Source of the DNA: Chordibacter sp038110535
GTDB taxonomy: Bacteria; Verrucomicrobiota; Verrucomicrobiia; Opitutales; Seribacteraceae
NCBI GenBank assembly: GCA_038110535.1
Contig: JAYNJW010000071.1
Span: forward strand, 1-6,496
Direction: 5' to 3'
DNA length: 6,496 nucleotides
Positions 1 to 5,943 of the stretch are shown piece by piece (position 1 is the stretch's first letter; the number at the start of each line of letters is the position of its first letter). The notes under the pieces were generated by a model. That model was not told the DNA's origin. It was given only the letters and a program-made list of their open reading frames with translations, and did not search any database. The translations under genes and the position numbers were made by a program.

Positions 1-1425
1 AATCTTACCTTCGCAAACTTTGTTGTGGTGATTGGTATTGGCCGAGTGATTGGAATCGACGAGGTTTGGGTATTGGTTTCCATTGCGGTTATCAAAGGAG
101 AGGTAGGCGATGGGCATACCATAAGTGGTGACATTTTGGTCTTTTGACTGACTAAAATATGAATAGGTGCCCAATCGCTCATTATTGGTTGTTTGCTTCC
201 AATTATTAAAAGATGCACGAAGTTTATCGGACTTTAAGTATTGCTGTAGTTTCTTATCCGCATTTTTAATTTTCTGATCACTGGGTAAATCAGCAAGTTC
301 AAGTGCAGGGGTAGGGGTCGGATTCCCAAAATAAGCGTGTAGGCCAGCCTCATCGATATTGTTGAAAAAAGCCGAGAGTGAGAAATAGTCTTTTTGCGTT
401 AAGGGATCATACTTGTGATCATGGCATTTGGTGCACTCCATGGTCAGACCAAGAAAGGCGGTCCCAAAGGTGTGCACCCGGTCAGAAACATATTCGATCC
501 GAAATTCTTCCTCCACACTACCGCCTTCAACCTTTTGTGAATGCAAACGATTAAAGCAGGTGGCAAGGATTTGATCCCGCGTGGCATTGGGTAAAAGATC
601 ACCTGCAACTTGCTCAGTCACAAATTGATCGTAAGGCATGTTTTTTTTGAAAGATCGAATAACCCAATCCCGCCATTGCCAGACTTGGCGTGGGCGATCC
701 ACTTGGTATCCAAAAGTATCGGAGTAGCGGGCCACATCCATCCACTCAGCGGACATACGCTCAGCATACTCATCTGATTTGAGTAAACGCATCACCACCT
801 TCTCATAGGTATCAGATGATGCATCAATGAGGAATGAATCGAGTTCATCAAGGGTGGGGGGTATTCCGGTAAGATCAAAGGTAACCCTGCGCAACCACAA
901 CGCCCGATCAACTTCAGGACTCGGAGAAAGCCCACTTTCTTTTAGCCCTTCGGCAATGAAATGGTCGATTGAATTTACGGGGTTTGGATGGTTGCTTTGA
1001 GGGACATCAATGGATGGCGGGAGATTTTGAAAGGACCAGTGTTTCTCATATTTGCCACCTTCCGTGATCCATTGATCCAGAAGTTTCTTTTCTTTATCAG
1101 TCAGAGGAAGCTTGCTCTCGGGAGGAGGCATCAGCTCAATTTCATCATCGGTATGTATCCTCCAGTGAATCTCTGAATCTTCCAGGCTGCCTGGGGTAAG
1201 ACCGACAAATCCATCATGCTCTTTGATCGCCTGATCAAAAGTGTCGAGCCGGAAGTCGGATTTCTGGTTTTTGGCGTCGGGACCGTGGCACTTGAAGCAT
1301 TTGTCAGAGAGGATGGGCCGGATCTGCCGGTTAAAATCGATCTTCGCCCAAATAAAATTCCAGCAAGATAAAGGGAGGGCTAAATAAATAAAAAGCCTTA
1401 GATATTTTGCAGGGTAATAACACAT
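1..1425 (-). CDS. PSCyt1-DUF1549 (PSCyt2) haem-binding secreted protein, C-terminus cut by window edge
   Basis: I translated this frame by hand: it is open from the ATG at 1425 to base 1, giving 475 residues with no stop, and the gene continues past the window edge. Residues 1-27 look like a signal peptide (hydrophobic LFIYLALPL core, likely cut after IWA), so the protein is probably exported. A PSCyt1 cytochrome-c-like domain follows, with a CFKCH haem motif (C43, C46, H47) and the usual MPPP segment near residue 99. DUF1549 (PSCyt2) spans about residues 152-358, with LRRVTFDLTGIPP at 178-190 and a second CxxCH (C331, C334, H335). From about residue 437 the sequence (AYLSFDN) resembles the start of a LamG-like insert, which in this family often precedes a C-terminal DUF1553; that part is inferred. 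Biochemical function is unknown; members are typical of Planctomycetota and Verrucomicrobiota and often sit beside sulfatases or sugar-degradation genes. An in-frame stop at 1489-1491 limits upstream extension. Only a weak AGG precedes the start. Confidence 0.93.
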   Translation of the reverse strand, partial: MCYYPAKYLRLFIYLALPLSCWNFIWAKIDFNRQIRPILSDKCFKCHGPDAKNQKSDFRLDTFDQAIKEHDGFVGLTPGSLEDSEIHWRIHTDDEIELMPPPESKLPLTDKEKKLLDQWITEGGKYEKHWSFQNLPPSIDVPQSNHPNPVNSIDHFIAEGLKESGLSPSPEVDRALWLRRVTFDLTGIPPTLDELDSFLIDASSDTYEKVVMRLLKSDEYAERMSAEWMDVARYSDTFGYQVDRPRQVWQWRDWVIRSFKKNMPYDQFVTEQVAGDLLPNATRDQILATCFNRLHSQKVEGGSVEEEFRIEYVSDRVHTFGTAFLGLTMECTKCHDHKYDPLTQKDYFSLSAFFNNIDEAGLHAYFGNPTPTPALELADLPSDQKIKNADKKLQQYLKSDKLRASFNNWKQTTNNERLGTYSYFSQSKDQNVTTYGMPIAYLSFDNRNGNQYPNLVDSNHSANTNHHNKVCEGKI

Positions 1426-1562
1426 ACCATTATCAAACCTAAAATTTTTACTGACTAAGCCAAGCGAAACCCCCAGCGTTTGGAAATTTTAGTAGGTGAA
1501 GACTGCTTTCTGTGATTCATTTTAAACGTGACAGCTGATTAAAGAATTGGGAGAACGGAGGC
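1426..1562. promoter_or_regulatory. Divergent intergenic region with long inverted repeat
   Basis: This 137-base gap separates the divergently transcribed haem-protein and methyltransferase genes and must hold the start signals of both. It contains a perfect 9-base inverted repeat, CTAAAATTT (1439-1447) and AAATTTTAG (1484-1492). Nested inside is a 7-bp stem, CCAAGCG (1460-1466) against CGTTTGG (1477-1483), with one G-T wobble and a 10-base C-rich loop. The inner 3' arm abuts the outer 3' arm, so both can form one composite hairpin with a 12-base bulge. The left arm ends about 14 bases before the haem-protein ATG, so the hairpin would lie in that gene's leader if transcription starts upstream of it. 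No convincing -35/-10 pair was found for either gene. A role as operator or leader structure is inferred. Confidence 0.4.
1549..1561 (+). promoter_or_regulatory. Ribosome-binding region of the methyltransferase (two Shine-Dalgarno-like cores)
   Basis: The purine-rich stretch GGGAGAACGGAGG lies just ahead of the TTG start at 1563. The proximal core GGAGG (1557-1561) is only one base from the TTG, which is too close for normal use. The distal GGGAGA (1549-1554) is eight bases away and well placed. No ATG or GTG alternative exists in frame nearby, and an upstream in-frame TGA at 1536-1538 bounds the frame, so this site supports the TTG start. Confidence 0.6.
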
Positions 1563-2876
1563 TTGAGTAAAACGAAGCTAAGAAATCCTCAAAACCGTGC
1601 TGCTGGATCTATCTTTTCGGGTGGTGGTCTGGGAGATGTTGGGATTGAGTGGGGCAGTGGTATTCCAGTGCTTGCTGCTTGTGAATTACTTCCCTCGAGA
1701 GCCGCATTGATCCGCCAGAACTTTCCTCGGACTCATGTTTTTGAGGGAGATATCTGGAATTTAAAAAACGACTATATTAGCTATTTCAAGGACAAACTAT
1801 CAGGTAAAGCACCCTGGTTGCTTACCTTATCGCCACCGTGCCAGGGAATGTCATCCAATGGAGCCGGAAGGATATCGGCATCGATTCGTGATGGTAAAAG
1901 GCCCAAAGAAGATGAGCGCAATCGTTTGATTTTACCGGGCATTGAAGTGTTGGAAACTCTCAAACCGGACTGGTTTATCCTGGAGAATGTCAGGCGAATG
2001 GAAAACACCATCATTCGCAATGAACAAAACCAGCCAGAAAACATTCTCGATTGCTTAGCCAGAAAATTGCATCCGCTCGGTTACTCCATTCGTTCCTCCA
2101 TCCTGGATTTTCGAAACCTTGGTGTGCCTCATCACCGGGAGCGTTTGATTACCATTGGATGCCGAACTCCAGAAATTGTCTCACAATTTTCTTCCATAAA
2201 ACAAATTTTTTCCAAGACGATCAGTCCACTCCACCCTCCATTAACTCATGGTGAAGAAGGTAAGCCTCCATGGATTACCCTTCGTGATGTAATCGGAAAT
2301 TTACCTTTCTTGGATGCCCAAAAAAAGTGTATGGATGACCTCGATCCCTATCACTGTGTTCCCAGTTGGAATGATCAGCAGCACTTTTGGATGAAGTCCA
2401 CTCCTGAAGGTCAGACTGCTTTTGATAATTCCATCTGTGCAATGTGCCAGACAGAAAAGGATCATTTTACACAAATAACCTGCAAATCCTGTGGCCAGCC
2501 GTTACCGGTTCCGCAGATGAAAAAGTCTGGGGCTTCGAGATTGGTAAAAGGGTTTCGTTCCTCTTACCGTAGAATGTGGTGGGATAGACCAGCTGGTACG
2601 CTCACCATGAACAGCGGGGTGATCTCAAGCGACCTAAAGGGGCACCCCGAGCAGAACCGGGTTCTTTCCCTCCGGGAAATTATGAAATTATCCACTTTGG
2701 ATGATGAGAGATGGGGCCGAACGTATGATTTCTCAGGGGTTTCTCTCGGAAAATGGGACAAAACGGGTAGGTTTTCTCCCCGCTTGGTCAGGGAAGTAAT
2801 AGGAGAATCAATTCCGCCCCTGGCAATGAACACGATCGTTGATCATTTGATTAATTTGGAAAGACAAGGGGGGTAA
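1563..2876 (+). CDS. DNA (cytosine-5-)-methyltransferase, apparently complete, with Cys4 zinc-ribbon-like insert
   Basis: A 437-residue C5-cytosine methyltransferase that would transfer a methyl group from S-adenosylmethionine to C5 of cytosine in a specific DNA sequence. The catalytic motifs are visible in order: motif I, SAM-binding, IFSGGGLGDVG (17-27); motif II region with acidic E41; motif IV SPPCQG (90-95), with C93 the expected nucleophile; motif VI ENV (141-143); motif VIII HHRERLI (190-196); motif IX region RPAGTLT (342-348); and motif X near SPRLVREVIGESIPP (405-419). The target-recognition region between VIII and IX carries two CxxC pairs (C292/C295 and C307/C310), which look like a small zinc ribbon. 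Start is TTG, supported by a good upstream Shine-Dalgarno-like sequence and because motif I begins only about 16 residues later. It is the only plus-strand gene here and no endonuclease is in view, so it may be a solitary methyltransferase, or its partner lies elsewhere. The target sequence cannot be read from the protein. Confidence 0.95.
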   Translation: MSKTKLRNPQNRAAGSIFSGGGLGDVGIEWGSGIPVLAACELLPSRAALIRQNFPRTHVFEGDIWNLKNDYISYFKDKLSGKAPWLLTLSPPCQGMSSNGAGRISASIRDGKRPKEDERNRLILPGIEVLETLKPDWFILENVRRMENTIIRNEQNQPENILDCLARKLHPLGYSIRSSILDFRNLGVPHHRERLITIGCRTPEIVSQFSSIKQIFSKTISPLHPPLTHGEEGKPPWITLRDVIGNLPFLDAQKKCMDDLDPYHCVPSWNDQQHFWMKSTPEGQTAFDNSICAMCQTEKDHFTQITCKSCGQPLPVPQMKKSGASRLVKGFRSSYRRMWWDRPAGTLTMNSGVISSDLKGHPEQNRVLSLREIMKLSTLDDERWGRTYDFSGVSLGKWDKTGRFSPRLVREVIGESIPPLAMNTIVDHLINLERQGG

Positions 2877-2881
2877 GTTTG

Positions 2882-2920
2882 CAAAAAAATGGCCCGTCCT
2901 CGGTAACCGAGAGACGGGCC
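2882..2920 (-). terminator. Strong intrinsic terminator for minus-strand transcription
   Basis: Arms GGCCCGTC (2891-2898) and GACGGGCC (2913-2920) are perfectly complementary. Inside them CTCGG (2899-2903) pairs with CCGAG (2907-2911) around a TAA loop, with a single bulged A at 2912. Read on the minus strand this 13-bp GC-rich stem is followed by A and then seven T (2889-2883), the classic Rho-independent layout. It would end transcripts coming from the oxidoreductase gene, whose stop is about 240 bases upstream. It starts only a few bases beyond the methyltransferase stop, so it separates the convergent genes; on the plus strand there is no T tract after the stem. Confidence 0.85.
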
Positions 2921-2965
2921 TAAAGCCAAGAAAGCCTACCCCAAAACTTCCTTGGATGTATTGAT

Positions 2966-3148
2966 TTAGTTGGATGGGGACAACATGGTCAACTGCGATT
3001 CCATCCTCCGGAATGAAGCCATATGATTCACTTTCTTAACTACATGGGGAACAGGATTTAAGACAATAAATCTCCGCTGAAAAAACTTATTCGCACGCAG
3101 TTTTTCCTGCTGTGAGCAAAAGCATTTTGCCTCTCTGAAGGGAGGCAA
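2966..3148 (-). other. Doubtful 60-codon small ORF in the 3' region of the oxidoreductase gene
   Basis: This frame lies between the oxidoreductase stop and the terminator and ends about 45 bases before the terminator stem. The second half is basic and protein-like (KKVNHMASFRRMESQLTML), but I recognise no family. The first possible start is a TTG inside a hairpin with no Shine-Dalgarno sequence, and no good in-frame ATG exists before codon 43. It could be a small basic protein with an unusual start, a decayed gene, or an untranslated 3' region or small RNA released by the terminator. I regard translation as unproven. Confidence 0.2.
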
Positions 3149-3150
3149 AA
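3125..3150. repeat. Hairpin just after the oxidoreductase stop
   Basis: TTTTGCCTC (3125-3133) is a perfect inverted repeat of GAGGCAAAA (3142-3150). On the plus strand two further inner pairs (T-G and C-G) close a TGAA loop; on the minus strand these become a mismatch plus one pair. It begins about 12 bases after the oxidoreductase stop codon. On the minus strand the T run precedes the stem rather than following it, so it does not look like a canonical terminator. A role in protecting the mRNA 3' end is possible but inferred. Confidence 0.5.
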
Positions 3151-3162
3151 AAAGGAGGAAAA

Positions 3163-4575
3163 TTAGTACTCGGAACCCAATTGCCCTGGCTGAGGGATTG
3201 CATAACTACCATCTGCTTTCGCCAAGAGAGGAGAGGGAGAGTCTCCATCTACAATATCATCAATACCTGCACAGAAATCGTGGGAACAATTCAACATTTC
3301 GTCGTAGGAAACCTCACGACCGAGATGCGTTGCCATGCGTCCCATGGAGGTGACCACACTGGCAGCAACTCCCCGTTCCACCTCGTTGTATGGCTTGTCA
3401 TTGACTATGGCGTCAAGCAGGTGATCCCACTCATCCACATAAGCACTTCTTTCACGACGGGGGCGTCCGCCATCCTCGGTGCCAAACATCCAGGCAAGTT
3501 CACTTTTCGGCCCCTGTCCCTTATGAATTCTAGCTTGGGAGGCATGTCCGCCAGGACCTGAAATCAGGGCATATCCTTTGGTCCCATTGGCATGACTGGC
3601 GAACTCTTGGTAGCACTTGTTCATGCTCCTCCCTTGGAAATAAAGTTTGGTATCGTCCGGGAAAGTATATTCAACGGAATAACTGTCGAGATTTTGGTCG
3701 ATCTCATCTCCCCGGTAATGGCGTCCACCAAGCCCCATTGCTTTGACAGGCCACATACCTTTCATCCAGCAGCACTCATCAATGTTGTGGATATTGAAGT
3801 CACTGTAAACACCACCACTGAGCCAGAGAAAACCATGGAAGTTTTTGATCTGGTACATCAAATCACTCAAGTCTTTATCCTTGGTATCCTGCTTTCGCTT
3901 GTCCCAACCAATCAACCTGCCTTGCATACGTACAGCCTTGAGATAAAGCAGTTCTCCAAGTTCACCGTTATCAATACGATCTTTGAGTTCAATGCGGGCC
4001 TCACTATGTCGGCACATCAAACCCACGCCCACCTTGAGGTTTAGCTTTTTAGCTTCCTCATTGGCGGCGAGGATTCTCTTGGAGGAAGGTCCGTCCGGAG
4101 TTACTGGCTTTTCCATAAAAACATTCAGTTTTTTCTGGATGGCATATTCGTAGTGAGGTCGGCGGAAAGCACAAGGCGAGGCAAAGATGGCAATATCTCC
4201 AGCATCCAAAGTATCCATGGCTTTTTTGTATGAATCAAATCCAACAAACTGCCTTTCCTCAGGAACATCCATCTGGGCCTCATGCCTGGTAGCAAGACCG
4301 TTGTAGCTATTCTTAACCCTCCAATCAAAAACATCCGCCATTGCATGAAGCTTCAACTGACAGTAAGGCCCAGAAGCATCAATAGCATTGGCAACCGCAC
4401 CTGTTCCTCGGCCTCCACATCCAATTAAGGCAATCTTCTTGGTTGATCCGCTCTGACCATGAACATGAGGCAATACCATGCCGGCCAGGGCTCCACCGAG
4501 GGCTACTTTTCCGGAAGTTCCAAGGAACTGGCGGCGTGACAGATGAGATGGGAGGTTGGGCTGTACTTGGTTCAT
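3163..4575 (-). CDS. Gfo/Idh/MocA family oxidoreductase with twin-arginine signal
   Basis: A 470-residue NAD(P)-dependent oxidoreductase of the Gfo/Idh/MocA family; members oxidise sugars, inositols or glycosides. The N-terminus carries a Tat signal with SRRQFLGT (13-20), a hydrophobic stretch (KVALGGALAGMVL, 23-35) and a likely cleavage near VHG (38-40), so the protein should be exported folded with its cofactor. The Rossmann fold starts at KKIALIGCGGRGTG (46-59), giving the GxGGRG dinucleotide signature. The family EKP motif is at 155-157 (the Lys is the usual active-site residue). H263 and D266 in IHNIDECCW are candidate catalytic residues by analogy. Length and the 'ten-residue lead plus RRxFL' form are typical of the Tat-exported group in Planctomycetota and Verrucomicrobiota. 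The ATG at 4575 lacks a Shine-Dalgarno sequence; the leader is A-rich and probably unstructured. The substrate is unknown. A strong terminator lies about 240 bases downstream, and the next gene upstream is separated by 148 bases, so it is probably its own transcription unit. Confidence 0.95.
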   Translation of the reverse strand: MNQVQPNLPSHLSRRQFLGTSGKVALGGALAGMVLPHVHGQSGSTKKIALIGCGGRGTGAVANAIDASGPYCQLKLHAMADVFDWRVKNSYNGLATRHEAQMDVPEERQFVGFDSYKKAMDTLDAGDIAIFASPCAFRRPHYEYAIQKKLNVFMEKPVTPDGPSSKRILAANEEAKKLNLKVGVGLMCRHSEARIELKDRIDNGELGELLYLKAVRMQGRLIGWDKRKQDTKDKDLSDLMYQIKNFHGFLWLSGGVYSDFNIHNIDECCWMKGMWPVKAMGLGGRHYRGDEIDQNLDSYSVEYTFPDDTKLYFQGRSMNKCYQEFASHANGTKGYALISGPGGHASQARIHKGQGPKSELAWMFGTEDGGRPRRERSAYVDEWDHLLDAIVNDKPYNEVERGVAASVVTSMGRMATHLGREVSYDEMLNCSHDFCAGIDDIVDGDSPSPLLAKADGSYAIPQPGQLGSEY

Positions 4576-4634
4576 AAATCAGTATTTGTTTCGTTTGTTT
4601 GAGTTTGCGAATTGGTTATGGGCAACAGGTGTAA

Positions 4635-4664
4635 ACTATGGAGAAAGCCCCGATAATTTGACAA
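4635..4664 (-). promoter_or_regulatory. Weak candidate sigma-70 promoter for the oxidoreductase
   Basis: On the minus strand TTGTCA (4664-4659, five of six matches to TTGACA) is followed after 18 bases by CATAGT (4640-4635, four of six matches to TATAAT). This would start transcription near 4628 and give a leader of roughly 50 bases. The -10 is poor and an AT-leaning intergenic region can yield such matches by chance. Confidence 0.25.
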
Positions 4665-4690
4665 GCTTAGATTCTCCCCTTGAATGAACC

Positions 4691-4714
4691 AAAAAATCTG
4701 ACCTTTAAAGATCA
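4691..4714 (-). terminator. Candidate intrinsic terminator after the M20 gene
   Basis: On the minus strand TGATCT (4714-4709) pairs with AGGTCA (4704-4699) around a TTAA loop, including one T-G wobble. Two bases later comes a run of six T (4696-4691). It begins about 10 bases after the M20 stop codon, the expected place. The stem is short and AT-rich, so termination may be partial. Confidence 0.5.
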
Positions 4715-4723
4715 AACGAAGTG

Positions 4724-5860
4724 CTAGGGTAAGGATTTAAGGAAATTTAATACAATTGAGTGAGCTTTCTCTAGTTCTTCTAAATCAATCCATTCTTTTT
4801 CCGCATGAGCCTGAGCAATGTCGCCTGGTCCCAACACTAGCGAGGGAGTTCCTCCCATAGAAATGGGTGATGCATCAGTGAAATAAGGCACGCCATGCGT
4901 TTTTCGGCGTCCACAGCATTGAAGTAATAGGCGAATGAAAGGAAGGGAGGCATCGGTGCTAAGGGGTGGGCAGGGCACCGTTCTCGAAATCTTGATAGTT
5001 GGAGCAGATTGCCCGAGTACTCCAAATAAAGCATGCAGTTCTTCCATCACCGATTCAGTGCTTTCCCCGGGAATGGTTCTTCGGTCCAATTCTAACAGGC
5101 AACGGCTTGGCACAATATTGGGCTGATCCCCGCCTTTTATTGTTCCTAAACTCAAAGTGGGACTTCCGAGCAGGGGGTCACTCTTCGAATTTAGACTTTT
5201 TTGATACTCTCCAAGCAGGAGGTTCATCGCTTGATGCATTTTTTCAATGGCATTTACTCCTTTTTCAGGAGTGGAGCCATGAGCTGCTTTTCCAGTTGTT
5301 TCTAATTGGATCCACAGACTTCCTTTGTGGGAAGAGACTACCTCCAAACCCGTTGGTTCTCCCACAATTGCTAGATCCCCTGTAATGCTACTTTCCGCAA
5401 ATGCCCGCGATCCGGCCTGAGCAAATTCCTCGTCCACCAACCCCACAAAAAGTATCTCTGTTTCCTGTAGACGTTCAGAAGATGATGCAAGATCCAGCAA
5501 AGCCTGAAAAAAGCAGGCAACTGATCCCTTGGTATCACACGCCCCGCGCCCATATAGCTGATTGCCGGTAATTTTTGGGGTGAATGCCTCGAGTGGAGCC
5601 GGAACAACATCCAGGTGAGGGGCAAGCAATACACGGTACTTAACTTCACCGGCAGGGGGTAAGCGGACTAATAAATTGTCCCTGCCAGGTGCAACCTTTT
5701 GCCTTTCCGTTACTAAACCCGCATTTTTGGAAATTTCTTCAAGAAAGTTAGTTACAGGTTCCTCTCCGCAACCTAGTGATTCTTTATCCAAGGAAGGATT
5801 GATGCTCGGTATTGAGACAAGCTTGCTCAATAGTTTAACTACAGGGCTCTCCTGATACAT
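4724..5860 (-). CDS. M20 family metallohydrolase, probable acetylornithine deacetylase (ArgE-like)
   Basis: A 378-residue cytoplasmic zinc hydrolase of the M20 (ArgE/DapE/ACY1/CPG2) family. These enzymes cleave an amide bond; ArgE removes the acetyl group of N-acetylornithine in arginine synthesis. The expected dinuclear-metal residues are in place: H82 and D84 in PHLDVVP, bridging D109 in GRGACDTKG, E144 (general base) and E145 in VDEEF, E168 in GEPT, and H352 in QAHAEKEW. The dimerisation domain (about 175-290) includes KAAHGSTPEKG with H194, the residue that reaches the partner active site in this family. The C-terminal GPGDIAQAH segment and the length match ArgE-type proteins best, but a DapE-like or general aminoacylase or peptidase role cannot be excluded. 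No signal peptide is seen. An in-frame TGA at 5873-5875 fixes the start at or after the ATG at 5860; no clear Shine-Dalgarno sequence precedes it. The upstream gene ends 83 bases away on the same strand, so co-transcription is possible. Confidence 0.92.
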   Translation of the reverse strand: MYQESPVVKLLSKLVSIPSINPSLDKESLGCGEEPVTNFLEEISKNAGLVTERQKVAPGRDNLLVRLPPAGEVKYRVLLAPHLDVVPAPLEAFTPKITGNQLYGRGACDTKGSVACFFQALLDLASSSERLQETEILFVGLVDEEFAQAGSRAFAESSITGDLAIVGEPTGLEVVSSHKGSLWIQLETTGKAAHGSTPEKGVNAIEKMHQAMNLLLGEYQKSLNSKSDPLLGSPTLSLGTIKGGDQPNIVPSRCLLELDRRTIPGESTESVMEELHALFGVLGQSAPTIKISRTVPCPPLSTDASLPFIRLLLQCCGRRKTHGVPYFTDASPISMGGTPSLVLGPGDIAQAHAEKEWIDLEELEKAHSIVLNFLKSLP

Positions 5861-5892
5861 TGGAGAAATTTCTCAATAGTTTTTAACTACAG
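5826..5892. repeat. Imperfect direct repeat across the start of the M20 gene
   Basis: CTCAATAGTTTAACTACAG at 5826-5844 recurs as the same sequence with two extra T at 5872-5892, 46 bases apart. The first copy is inside the M20 coding sequence (residues 6-12, the PVVKLLS segment); the second is upstream of the start codon. Each copy contains the inverted arms TAGTT and AACTA, separated by one or three T. Duplicated coding sequence or paired protein-binding sites could both explain it. Confidence 0.6.
5863..5874. repeat. Perfect 12-base palindrome before the M20 start codon
   Basis: GAGAAATTTCTC is its own reverse complement and ends two bases before the M20 ATG on the minus strand. The flanks extend the symmetry (ATT on one side, AAT on the other) apart from one unpaired G. 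It occupies the place where a ribosome-binding site would be, so a bound protein or RNA structure there could affect expression; that is inference. Confidence 0.5.
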
Positions 5893-5943
5893 CAAGTAGT
5901 AATTTTCCAATATGTAGGGATCTGAGTGGTGCAGGTGAAAGTA

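Noticed and set aside
988..1176. 62-codon plus-strand frame opposite the haem-protein gene
   Set aside because: It is antisense to the continuous PSCyt1-DUF1549 reading frame, which is unambiguous in this stretch.
1781..2044. 87-codon minus-strand frame inside the methyltransferase (also one at 2564-2833)
   Set aside because: Both are shadows of methyltransferase motif-bearing sequence and show no independent coding signal.
2877..3162. Possible restriction endonuclease or controller gene beside the methyltransferase
   Set aside because: The gap is under 300 bases, holds a terminator and a hairpin, and has no frame long enough or similar enough to such proteins.
3592..4044. 150-codon plus-strand frame opposite the oxidoreductase gene
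   Set aside because: It lies wholly antisense to a strongly supported gene with clear family motifs, and its translation resembles no family I know.
4658..4686. Perfect plus-strand TTGACA at 4658-4663 as a plus-strand promoter
   Set aside because: No -10 element is found 16-18 bases downstream and no plus-strand gene follows; the minus-strand reading of the same bases fits the gene layout better.
4999..5385. 128-codon plus-strand frame opposite the M20 gene
   Set aside because: It is antisense to conserved M20 coding sequence and shows no recognisable domain or ribosome-binding site.
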